In this document: piece by piece, positions 46,377 to 56,640 of the stretch
Position numbering within the stretch: the first letter of the stretch is position 1
Layout of the letters: the number at the start of each line of letters is the position of its first letter
DNA from: Daucus carota subsp. sativus
Lineage: Eukaryota > Streptophyta > Magnoliopsida > Apiales > Apiaceae
DNA: 64,000 nt
NCBI RefSeq assembly: GCF_001625215.2
Contig: NC_030383.2
Span: 63,168,949-63,232,948, forward strand
Direction: 5' to 3'
Made by a program: the position numbers and the translations under genes
Notes under the pieces: generated by a model
Database searches by the model: none
What the model was told of the DNA's origin: nothing
What the model saw: the letters and a program-made list of their open reading frames with translations, nothing else

Positions 46377-47766
46377 ATGGATGAAAGTGCTATGTTTGGC
46401 TTGAATGGAGATAATGATGATATGGGGTGGGGTAAGAATTTGGGGGTGGTTGATAATGGTGGTGAAGTTGATGATGGTAAGTGGTTGCAAGAAATTTGTG
46501 ATACTTTGGAGAGAAAATGTGATGAGTATAATCAGAGTTTGTTGGTTAGTGGTGAAGTGAAGGGGTCTGGTGAGGATGATGATGATGATTGTGTGATTTT
46601 AGATGGTGATCCTGACAAAGTTGGTGTCGAAAGTGAGAATGTTGCGGTAGGGGGTGATTCGGATGAGCTTGTTGTTGTTGGGGAGACAGGGCAGGTATAA
46701 TGCTGCATTTGTTGTTTTTTTTGATATTATGTGTTGCTTTTGTGTTTTTTGTTATGTTTTCATATGTTTAGTCCGTTATTTTTTGGAGAATTAAGTAGTC
46801 TGATGAATGTTGATTAATCCAATATATAAGCTGGGCGTTTTTGTTTAATGTGCTTATTATGATTATATTATTTTGTTTGATAATTGAATTGTGTTTAGAT
46901 TGTTAATCCAAAGCCAAGGTCAAAAGACGTAAGGTAACATTGATGTTAATTGATAAAACTAACCTCAGAAAGTAGATTGTTTGAGGCAATAGAGAGTGTG
47001 AGCCTCTATCATGACAATTTAAGAAGTTTATAGTTGAGTCGTTGACTGCATTACTATCAAATGCATAGGGGTATGGAAATGAAAACGGTTAATAACATAT
47101 GGGCATTTAACCTAATAATTTGACAACTCGACACTCGGACTTGTATATGTAAGTTGTAGTAGATGCATACGGTGTTTTAGTAGTTTATTTGTGTACAAAT
47201 TATTTCATTGGGTATTATTTGAAGTGAATAGTATATTGGATTCATGCATGTTCAGACTTTAATATCAACATCTTTCAGATTTTTCTGGATAATGGTTAAT
47301 AAATTCTTTGTTTAATAATGACCGCTTCACTTAATGTCATTTCTCTTCTTTCTTTTTTTAATTATCGGAGTGGATATTTATTTAATTTTTTCTGATTTAT
47401 GTTGCAACTTCCAATATAATTTGTTTGGGTGCTATACTTTGATGGATTATAGGTCGCATGTCGAGACTATCCTCACCCACGAGATCTTTGTGCTAAACTT
47501 CCCTTTACATCTACTCCTCATGAACAATACTGTAACCAGGTAATAATATTTTTTCTCAGAATTAATTATTACACCTCTTTTCAGTGCCGAACGTTCTGCG
47601 TATCTTATTTGACCATTGTCTGTTGCAGTGTCACTGTTATGTTTGTGATGCACCGGCTCCATGTCTCAAATGGGGAACTGGCATATCTGTCAGTGACCAT
47701 TGTCATGCCACTGGGAAGGTGGAATTCTGGAATCAACAAAGCCTAAATTTTTTGAAAAGGCTTTAA
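46377..47766 (+). CDS. RPM1-interacting protein 13 (RIN13)-like gene, 180 aa model (exons 46377-46694, 47453-47539, 47629-47766)
   Basis: Exon 1 starts MDESAMFGLNGDNDD and is acidic, with DDDDCVILDGDPDKVG and an end SDELVVVGETGQ. Exon 2 gives VACRDYPHPRDLCAKLPF .. HEQYCNQ; exon 3 gives CHCYVCDAPAPCLKWGTG .. DHCHATGKVEFW. The cysteine/histidine block (ACRDYPHPR..LCAKFPF..HE..C..CHCYVCD..APC..W) is the hallmark I associate with RIN13, which in Arabidopsis binds the NLR protein RPM1 and promotes resistance; that link is from memory. All junctions are GT..AG and phase 0. After FW the frame adds only NQQSLNFLKRL before a stop, followed by low-complexity DNA, so the 3' end may be truncated. Part of exon 2 and all of exon 3 are inside the tandem duplication that follows. 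Confidence 0.65.
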
Positions 47767-48897
47767 AAAATTTGGAATTTTTTAAAAAAATGAAAAATGT
47801 AAAAATTAAAAAAATCTAAAAATATCTGGAAATTCAAAAAATATACCTAAATTTTTGAAATTAAAAAATTTTAGAATTTTTCCAAATTTTCAGATTTTTT
47901 CAAAGTTTTAAATTTATTTTCAAAATTTTTAGATTTTTTCGATGTTTTTTCATATTTTTTAAAGTATTTTAAAAAAATTCAACTTTATTAAAAAATCGAT
48001 ATTTATATTTTTCTCAAAGTTTTTTTTATTTTTTTTAAAGGATTCTGTTAAAGGCAGCTGATATTTAACGTCGCAGTGACCTATTTGCAAACTTTTATTA
48101 GTTCAGTGAGTTGACTGCAACTTAAATCGAGTTCTGTGATCCGTTTGCAAACTTTTTAAGTTCAGTGACTTAACTGCAAGTTGGCCATGAGTTCAATGAT
48201 CTTTTCGCCTATTAACCCGGACTAAATCTACTAAAATGATAATTATGGACTCACAATGTATATTTTTAATTTATATGTTTAGTTAAAAATTGGTTAATTT
48301 GACTTTCGAAAATCAAAATGAACATGTAAAAGGAGATCGTGGTAATAAGCCCCTCAACGTGTGTAAATGTTAAGTAAAAGGGATATGTTTATTTTTATTT
48401 TAAAAAAGAATTAAAAATATTATTTTACAAATTAAATTATAAAATACTCTCTATATTCCAAATTAGTGAGTTCGTTAATTTTAGGCACACTAATTTAGAT
48501 GATTTAACTGCATAGCTATATAATTTATTTTTAATATTTTTAAAAAACAATTAAAAATAATTTCACGAATAACAGATGATCATTATCTTTTAAATCACAT
48601 GCTGAAAATCGGATGTTGCCCTTATCATTATCACATTTTTAAGTAGTAATGTCTCGAAAATTAAATATTAGATCCAATATGATTTCAAATATCACTTTAT
48701 AATATTCTTTTTTGTCATAATATCACTTAATAATGTTAAATGAGTGACGTTTATATTTTTTTTAAAGTGTTACACAATGAGAAACTCTAAAAAATATAAC
48801 GGTAGATAATGTAGTATCATATCAAAACATTACTTTATCTAACCAGAACATAATATTCCAAGGACAATTTAACTTTTTTTATAATATTCAGAACCTT
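47767..48897. other. Low-complexity and AT-rich spacer
   Basis: 47767-48040 is a run of AAATTTTT-type words. 48060-48215 contains GTTCAGTGA..TGCAA words in several near-repeats (possible end of a non-autonomous element). No gene is seen. Confidence 0.4.
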
Positions 48898-49236
48898 CTT
48901 TTTTTTTTTTGAATAAAAGACAAATTTCATTAATACGAAATGTCATACAGAAAAATCTCCAACAATACATCTCGAGGAGACATAAACACTTTTTGACAAT
49001 TTAAAGAACAGGATAATTTAGCTACTAGATGAGCTACTCCATTCGCTTGTCGTTTAACAAATGAAACTGAATAACATGGCTTCGAATTTAAAATAAGCTT
49101 GCAGGCATTCAAGATGTGACCAACTTCTAAAAGATTTTCCTGAGAGTCATGCAAGGCTTTAATGGCCAGGAGAGAGTCTGATTCAATTTCCACCACCTCA
49201 TGATTTAATGAGCACAACCACGGGAGACCTTCAAAA

Positions 49237-50802
49237 GAGAAAAGGCCCCCAGTAACCTTTTTTTAGTGTCAAATGCCCTAGTTGTCATTATAATAAAAAA
49301 TGGCCCTCATTATCACTCTATAACACTACTTAAACTCACGTTCTGTTTTTCCATCATAAACGGCACACGCAACAGTGTTTCCAGGTTTAATACTTTTTAA
49401 AAAAAGTCTAACGTAACATGAAGTTACGTTCACTGATCTGAGTTTTTTTTTCATATTACTCACATCTTGCTTATTTCCATATAGAAAGAAATTCACTCAC
49501 TAGTCAACGTTATAACAAATTATAATAATATTTAACCAGTGCACCCCAAAGGGTAGCGGCTGCGGTTTCCTACGTTAAAAAGAATATTTAAGCGTTCATA
49601 CATGGGGTTTAGAAAAATTTGTTTATAATTGTAAATTAATTTTCTGAACGTTAGGGTTTAGGATTGAGGGTGTAGGGCCGGTAGGCCCTACTCCCTCGAG
49701 CCTAAAACCTAATTAATGCGAGGCTGAAGGGCCGAAGGCCCTGAAGCCGAGAAATCGGCAGAATAAATAAATTTACAATCGTTAACATTTAGGGTTTAGA
49801 TTTGGGTTGCAGAATGATTAATTCATACTGTAAATTAATTGGCCGAACGTTAGGGTTTAGGATTGAGGGTGTAGGGTCGGTAGGCCCTACTCCCTCGAGC
49901 CTAAACCCTAATTAATGCGAGGCTGAAGGGCCGAAGGCGAGAAACCGGCGGAATAAAAAAATTTACAATCGTTAACATTTAGGGTTTAGGTTTGGGTTGC
50001 AGAATGATGAATTCGTATTGTAAATTAATTGGCCGAACGTTAGGGTTTAGGATTGAGGGTGTAGGGCCGGTAGGCCCTACTCCCTCGAGCCTAAACCCTA
50101 ATTAATGCGAGGCTGAAGGGCCGAAGGCCCTGAAGCCGAGAAACCGGCGGAATAAATAAATTTACAATCGTTAACATTTAGGTTTAGGTTTGGGTTGCCA
50201 TAATGATTAATTCGTACTGTAAATTAATTGGCCAAACGCTAGGTTTTAGGATTGAGGGTGTAGGGCCGGTAGACCCTACTCCCTCGAGCCTAAACCATAA
50301 TTAATGCGAGGCTGAAGGACCTTCAAGCCCTAAACGCTCGAGCCTAAACCCTAATTAACTCGAGGCTCTAGGGCCGTGAGACCCTAAAGCCGAGGAACCG
50401 GAATTAAAATATAAAACAAAATTTTAAATGGCGTTTAAAGTGGCGACAGAATTGTAAGTTGGGTGTTAAGCTAGCAAACGACATTAAGTTACGTTTTAGA
50501 TTTTTAGGTTATTAAAAAATAAAAAAAAAATCAAGAACGTCACATGAAGGCACGTTTTACTTCTGATAAACACACCAGCACGTGACTAAAGTCTCGTTTT
50601 CATATATAACAGCAATTGAAGTGACGTTTTGCTTTTTTTAGTTTAAAATAATAACCCCATAACGTGACCAGGAGTCACGTTTTAGTATAAATCCTAAACG
50701 CTGCTTCAGAACATGTTTTGGAGTGACACCCGGGGCCATTTTACGGGATTGTGACTTTAAGGTCCATATTGTTACTGATGGTGACTCACAGGGCCAACAC
50801 CC
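49237..50802. mobile_element. MULE-like element, 1566 bp, nested in the LINE, copy 1
   Basis: A perfect 9-base duplication CCTTCAAAA (49228-49236 and 50803-50811) interrupts the LINE RNase H codons FEG. The ends are only loosely inverted: GGCCCCCAGTAACC and AAAATGGCCCTCATTATCAC on the left versus GGCCCTGTGAGTCACC and AAAATGGCCCCGGGTGTCAC on the right read inward. There is no protein. The interior carries a minisatellite (49650-50400) and repeated ACGT-centred words. Confidence 0.75.
49650..50400. repeat. Tandem minisatellite, ~195-bp period, telomere-like words, copy 1
   Basis: Units begin GTTAGGGTTTAGGATTGAGG at 49650, 49849 and 50039, with a variant at about 50235. Each has GGGCCGGTAGGCCCTACTCC and CCTAAACCCTAATTAATGCG, so TTTAGGG-type and CCCTAAA-type words face each other within a unit. 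Confidence 0.85.
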
Positions 50803-51602
50803 CCTTCAAAAATAGCGCTTGCTTCGGCTTCAAGGACAGTAGCCACCATGGCTTTACATATTGTTTTACCCATCACAAAAACTCCCTCGCTGTCACGCAG
50901 AACCAAACCCAACGAGACCGAGGCCTCACCGAAACGCACACCTGCATCAACATTTAGTTTGAGAACTCCATCCGTCAGCTTTTTCCACTTCACTCGAGAA
51001 GAAGATGCGGAACTAGAAGTACTACCAACCTGAACAACACGCTTAGCTTTAGCCTCCTTCCAGTCAGAAATAATCTTAGCGCTCCAATCCATAGCTATAG
51101 CAGCTGTAACAACCTTGTGATCCCAAACCTTCTTGTTTCGAAAAAACCAAATTCCCCAAAGAACTCGAGCAATATTAAAAGTTTCATGATCAGGACCTGA
51201 TTCAAACCTAGCAAGTAACCAAGAGGGGGCAAACTCCACCAGAGACAAATCAAAGACCATACCTGAGTATTGCCAACATAACATTGCAAACTGGCAGGTG
51301 AAAAATATGTGAATAAGGTCTTCGTCACCAGAGTTACACATGGGACAGTCAAGAGAAAGATTTACTCCCTTAGATTGTAATCGACTTTTCACAGGCACAT
51401 TATTCCTGCAAAAACGCCATAAAAACACTTTGATCTTAAGAGGAACCTCCAACTGCCAGAGTTTCTTCCACCCACTAGATTGTGTAACAGTGCCAGTGCC
51501 AATATTTTGGGCATGTCAAAACTGGTAACCTGTTTTCACAGAATTTTGGCTGTTAGTAGTCTTTGACCAAGCTAGACGATCCACGGTCGACCTACAGGGA
51601 AC

Positions 51603-53356
51603 ATAAGTTTTTAAAAATTATGTAATTCATTCAATTCCGTATCAGACAATACATCTTATCATCGGTGATAATGAAAATAGTGTAGATGTTTGACCTAGTC
51701 CCTGTTTGACAACCAATATAATAAGAAATAAATTCTTATTTTTCTAAAAAATATATTTTTGTATATAAATGTTAAAGAGATATTTCTTATTTGTTGTTTG
51801 AAAAAAGTAAAGACTTATTTCAGAATAAAAAAAAATTATTGTACATTCTCTTTATTTCTGAAAATAAGTTTGGTCAAATCATCCATAATTCACGTAATTC
51901 AAAAGCCCATTAATTTTTTTTTTTCTTGCTAATTGATCAGCACACGCACACGTTTCCAACTTCCCGCAAAGGGTACAGGAGTACCACCGGAGTACCATCA
52001 CACCGACGCTTTGTTGGGCCCAATAATTGGCTGAAGTTGAACGGGGCTTTCTGCCTCCGCTGGACCCCAGTTGGGAGGACTCTTTCCAAGTCTTCGGAGA
52101 CTCTTTCCCATTGACTCCAACTTTCCAGGGTGTATACAAATTTTTTGAAAGAGGGTGTATACAAATTATTCACGGCCATCAAATCAACCAGCGTAGCTGG
52201 TGAACAAATATTATTGTTTATTATAATTTTATTTAATTTAAATGTGATTATAAGAACATAAGAGGACGTTTGAAAGTGTGGGTCTTATTTCAAACAGTAG
52301 ATTTAAAAAAATATGATTTCAATTGTTATTTAAAATTCTTAAATTTATATTATATTAAAATGTTCTTATTCTAATTAATGAGTCACTATTCGTATTCTCA
52401 AGCATGTTAGTTTGTTAAAATTTAAAATTTCAAATGAAATTAGGCTAAAAGACCATAATATCAAAGCAAAATCTCATTATCCAATATATTGGTGGGCAAA
52501 AATATTAAACCTGGCTATTCATTAATATTGGTTCTTTATTCAAATTATGTCAAATTTATATAAAATTTCGAAAATTATTTATGAATAAGAGTCGGCATTC
52601 ATATATTTATTAAGGATACAAGTGAGAAAATGTTATTAAATTAATATTTTTTTAATATACGTAAGTTTTTTAAAATAAATTTGTAGCGTGGGACGGGAGT
52701 ATTAGACTGATTCTGGCTTGGAGTGAATCAGCCCATAAAGTTTACAGGGTAGATGACCATTCTTAAATCTTAAAGAATCTTACGGTGACAGCTAACTGAA
52801 CGACTCGGTTTCAGAAGTGCTGAAAAGTTTCGACGTAAACTACAATTTGCCTAGCATGTAATTTCCATGCATTTTCTCGTTACTAGTGACAGATAACTTT
52901 TTTGATATTTATATATTTTTAATTATAATAAAGATACTAGTGATTATGGTTAGCTTTTGGAGTACTTTCGGAGTACTTGGAAATTTTCTTTTCGAGAAAG
53001 ACGAGAGTACCTATTTCAATTTTTTACCAAAAATTATAATTGAAAACAACGGACTTTTATACTTATCATAACAATTTTTAACATCTTGTTTAGAAATAAC
53101 CTGTTGTTGTATTATGCAAAAGTAATATCACTAGTTTCTATATTCGTATTCTAATGATAATAAAAACATCTCTAATTCATTAAAACTCTTACATAGAAAA
53201 TGATAAAAAAAAAAAAGAAGATATAAAATAATTTATTAAAAATATATCAAAGTTTTTGCACTCGGTTATAATTATTGTGTAATTTCTTTTTTCAATTCCA
53301 AGATATTGTTATAAGAAAATTTTACATCATATATATATTACAAAAAAAATTAATGT

Positions 53357-53360
<4 letters not shown>
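51603..53360. other. Intergenic, upstream of the chimeric gene
   Basis: 51690-51840 resembles a worn MITE. 51945-52140 has a less AT-rich stretch with GACTCTTTCCAAGTCTTCGGAG, a short form of the recurring element. The rest is AT-rich. Small ORFs on both strands at 51879-52182 are unconvincing. Confidence 0.4.

Positions 53361-53424
<64 letters not shown>
53361..53424. repeat. (TA)32 microsatellite
   Basis: 64 bases of pure TA. The twin in unit 2 (61102-61155) has (TA)27. Confidence 0.95.
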
Positions 53425-53425
<1 letters not shown>

Positions 53426-53486
53426 TTACAATAAAAGTAATAATATATTATATTCTAAATATAGTTAACCACTGCAGTTGGTCGCT

Positions 53487-53494
53487 TATAAATA
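53487..53494 (+). promoter_or_regulatory. TATA box (TATAAATA)
   Basis: It lies 54 bases before the ATG at 53541; the context is identical in the twin gene. Confidence 0.7.
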
Positions 53495-53540
53495 GAAGTG
53501 TGCATTATAGGATGAAACGTACATCAAGCTGAGGAGAAAC

Positions 53541-55509
53541 ATGGCACACTCTGCAAAGCTATATCATCTTCTTTTACTTGTTTTCTTTTCCTCCTTACTT
53601 CCATCCATTCTATTGGCAACAAGACGAGAAGGAGAAGCTCTTGTGAAATGGAAGAATAGCCTAGCCCCGTCTTCTTTTCTTGATTCTTGGTCACTCTCCG
53701 ATCTCGATAATCTTTGCAACTGGACTGGCATTACTTGTAACTCAGCAAGTTCAGTGTCTCAGATAAATCTTTCCCAAAAACAGCTCGATGGAACGCTGTC
53801 CGAATTTGGTTTCACTTCATTTCCGAATCTCGAAAATTTGACCATAAGAGACAACAGCTTGTCCGGGCTAATACCACCAGGCATTGCGAATTTAACACAG
53901 CTTCAATACCTTGATTTAAGCTACAATTATTTCAGTGGTTCCATTCCGTACGAGGTTAGCCATCTTCAGAGATTACGTGTTTTAGACTTGTCGTATAATG
54001 AAATGCAGGCTCCAAAGTGGTCTGACTTCTCTCCCATGCCTTTTATGAGCATCCTCAACCTACGGGCCAATCATCTTGTGTCGAAATTCCCAGAATTTAT
54101 ATCCAATTCTTTTAGCCTGACTTTCCTTGACCTTGGAGACAACAAGTTCACCGCTGATCATCTTGTGCTCGAATCAGAATTTACCAATTTACAAAATCTT
54201 GAAACGCTGTTTCTTGATGGTAATTCTTTTGAGGGGACGTTTCCACCGAATATATTCAGGCTTTCTAAATTAAAACACCTTTCCCTATCTGCTAATAAGT
54301 TTTCAGGTTCTGTGCCGGATGACATAGGGATGCTTCGTGATCTTGAATCCCTTTATCTTGGTAACAATTCTTTCAAAGGGATGCTTCCACAAAATATTTT
54401 CAGACTTCCCAAATTACGGGATCTTTCCCTCTGGGGTAACAATTTTTCAGGTCTTATTTCAGATGATATAAGGATGCTTTCTAACCTGGAATCTCTTGAT
54501 CTTAATGGTAATTCTTTTCAGGGTCCGCTTCCACCAAATTTCTTCAAGCTTTCCAAATTAAGACATCTCGCCTTCTCAAATAATAAAAGAGTATTTAAAG
54601 GAAGTATTCCTCTTGGGTTGGGGCTTTTGACTAACCTTGACTACTTATGTCTTAATTCCAATTATCTCACTGGCTACATTCCATCTGACATTGGAAATCT
54701 AAAGCTACTAGAACATCTTGATCTCAGTTTTAATCAATTGACCGGACCGCTCCCAAAGATCATTTCTAACCTCACTAATCTAACGCGTCTTGGTCTGAAT
54801 GATAATTGGTTTTCCGGCAGTATTCCAAGTGACTTCTTGGAAAACTCTACATTATTATTTTACATTGATCTTTCAAACAATGATCTGTCTGGAAGCATTC
54901 CTAAGGAATTCAACGTTCATCCGACATTGGATTATATCAATTTAAGTGGAAACCGTTTTAGAGGTCTACTTCTCTCTTTAAATTTTTATGTTCATTTTGT
55001 ATATGCTAGTAACCTGATTATTACACTTTTACTGAAGCTTCAACAATTCTAACAGGCAAGCTTCCAGCAACGATTTGCAATGCTACATCCCTTTCGACTC
55101 TTGTTCTGTCAAATAATGAATTCAGCAATGCACTTCCACATTGTTTGGGGAATCTTGCTGATCAACTTCTTTCCATTAATCTTGCTAATAATTTGTTTCG
55201 AGGACCAATACCAACAACTTTCTCTAAGAGTTGTCGGCTGACATATCTAAACATGTACAACAATCACTTTGTGCTAAACCAGGTAATAATATTTTTTCTC
55301 AGAATTAATTATTACACCTCTTTTCAGTACCGAACGTTCTGCGTATCTTATTTGACCATTGTCTGTTACAGTGTCACTGTTATGTTTGTGATGCACCGGC
55401 TCCATGTCTCAAATGGGGAACTGGCATATCTGTCAGTGACCATTGTCATGCCACTGGGAAGGTGGAATTCTGGAATCAACAAAGCCTAAATTTTTTGAAA
55501 AGGCTTTAA
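53541..55509 (+). CDS. Chimeric gene: RLP ectodomain fused to RIN13-like C-terminus (exons 53541-54963, 55056-55282, 55372-55509)
   Basis: Exon 1 is nearly identical to that of the gene at 61272: signal peptide MAHSAKLYHLLLLVF, N-cap and LRRs with two full 48-residue modules. Exon 2 begins KLPATICNATSLS and follows the RLP up to YLNMYNNHF, then passes into RIN13-like sequence (VLNQ) and reaches the original RIN13-like donor at 55282/55283. Splicing to the copied acceptor (55371/55372) adds CHCYVCDAPAPCLKWGTG .. HATGKVEFW and the same ending LNFLKRL. The three exons sum to 1788 bases, an exact multiple of three, with no internal stop (595 residues). It lacks the RLP island, transmembrane helix and tail, so a soluble secreted LRR protein with a short Cys/His-rich end is predicted. 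If the second intron is retained the frame ends at 55489 with a hydrophobic tail. Expression is unknown. Confidence 0.75.
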
Positions 55510-56640
55510 AAAATTTGGAATTTTTCAAAAAAATGAAAAATGTAAAAATTAAAAAAATCTAAAAATATCTGGAAATTCAAAAAATATACCTAAATTTTTG
55601 AAATTAAAAAATTTTAGAATTTTTCCAAATTTTCAGATTTTTTCAAAGTTTTAAATTTATTTTCAAAATTTTTAGATTTTTTCGATGTTTTTTCATATTT
55701 TTTAAAGTATTTTAAAAAAATTCAACTTTATTAAAAAATCGATATTTATATTTTTCTCAAAGTTTTTTTTATTTTTTTTAAAGGATTCTGTTAAAGGCAG
55801 CTGATATTTAACGTCGCAGTGACCTATTTGCAAACTTTTATTAGTTCAGTGAGTTGACTGCAACTTAAATCGAGTTCTGTGATCCGTTTGCAAACTTTTT
55901 AAGTTCAGTGACTTAACTGCAAGTTGGCCATGAGTTCAATGATCTTTTCGCCTATTAACCCGGACTAAATCTACTAAAATGATAATTATGGACTCACAAT
56001 GTATATTTTTAATTTATATGTTTAGTTAAAAATTGGTTAATTTGACTTTCGAAAATCAAAATGAACATGTAAAAGGAGATCGTGGTAATAAGCCCCTCAA
56101 CGTGTGTAAATGTTAAGTAAAAGGGATATGTTTATTTTTATTTTAAAAAAGAATTAAAAATATTATTTTACAAATTAAATTATAAAATACTCTCTATATT
56201 CCAAATTAGTGAGTTCGTTAATTTTAGGCACACTAATTTAGATGATTTAACTGCATAGCTATATAATTTATTTTTAATATTTTTAAAAAACAATTAAAAA
56301 TAATTTCACGAATAACAGATGATCATTATCTTTTAAATCACATGCTGAAAATCGGATGTTGCCCTTATCATTATCACATTTTTAAGTAGTAATGTCTCGA
56401 AAATTAAATATTAGATCCAATATGATTTCAAATATCACTTTATAATATTCTTTTTTGTCATAATATCACTTAATAATGTTAAATGAGTGACGTTTATATT
56501 TTTTTTAAAGTGTTACACAATGAGAAACTCTAAAAAATATAACGGTAGATAATGTAGTATCATATCAAAACATTACTTTATCTAACCAGAACATAATATT
56601 CCAAGGACAATTTAACTTTTTTTATAATATTCAGAACCTT
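55510..56640. other. Low-complexity spacer (copy of 47767-48897)
   Basis: The same AAATTTTT words and GTTCAGTGA near-repeats as in unit 1. No gene is seen. Confidence 0.5.

Larger units (their letters stand above)
48898..51602 (-). mobile_element. L1-type LINE, 5'-truncated ORF2 end with poly(A), copy 1
   Basis: On the minus strand, 51600 to 50772 encodes the zinc-knuckle segment (zf-RVT: FLWRFCRNNVPVKSRL, CPMCNSGDEDLIHIFFTC) and the start of the RNase H domain (LNVDAGV, EAEASAIFEG). 49217-48930 encodes its end (EIESDSLLAIKAL, RQANGVAHLVAK). An oligo(A) tail of about a dozen bases follows at 48898. One stop lies at the GYQF* position near 51520. The reverse transcriptase core is missing. The RNase H part is split by the insertion at 49237-50802. 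No target duplication was found. Confidence 0.85.
47486..55266 (+). repeat. Tandem duplication, unit 1 (~7.78 kb)
   Basis: It runs from CTTTG inside RIN13-like exon 2 to the CTTTG of AACAATCACTTTG in RLP exon 2. The next unit repeats it almost base for base: both LINE copies, the 1.57-kb element and the RLP gene are at matching positions, offset about 7.73-7.78 kb. The five-base CTTTG shared by the two breakpoints marks the join. Confidence 0.92.

Noticed and set aside
49650-50400. Interstitial telomere or CRISPR-like array
   Set aside because: TTTAGGG words are single within ~195-bp units and not in runs; the units are whole tandem copies without spacers.
50772-51452. Host RNase H-domain gene
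   Set aside because: Zinc-knuckle plus RNase H order, an internal stop, missing upstream domains and an oligo(A) end fit a LINE remnant better.
53275-53532. 85-residue ORF with a long YIYIYI tract
   Set aside because: It is the translation of the (TA)32 microsatellite; it appears in only one of two near-identical units.
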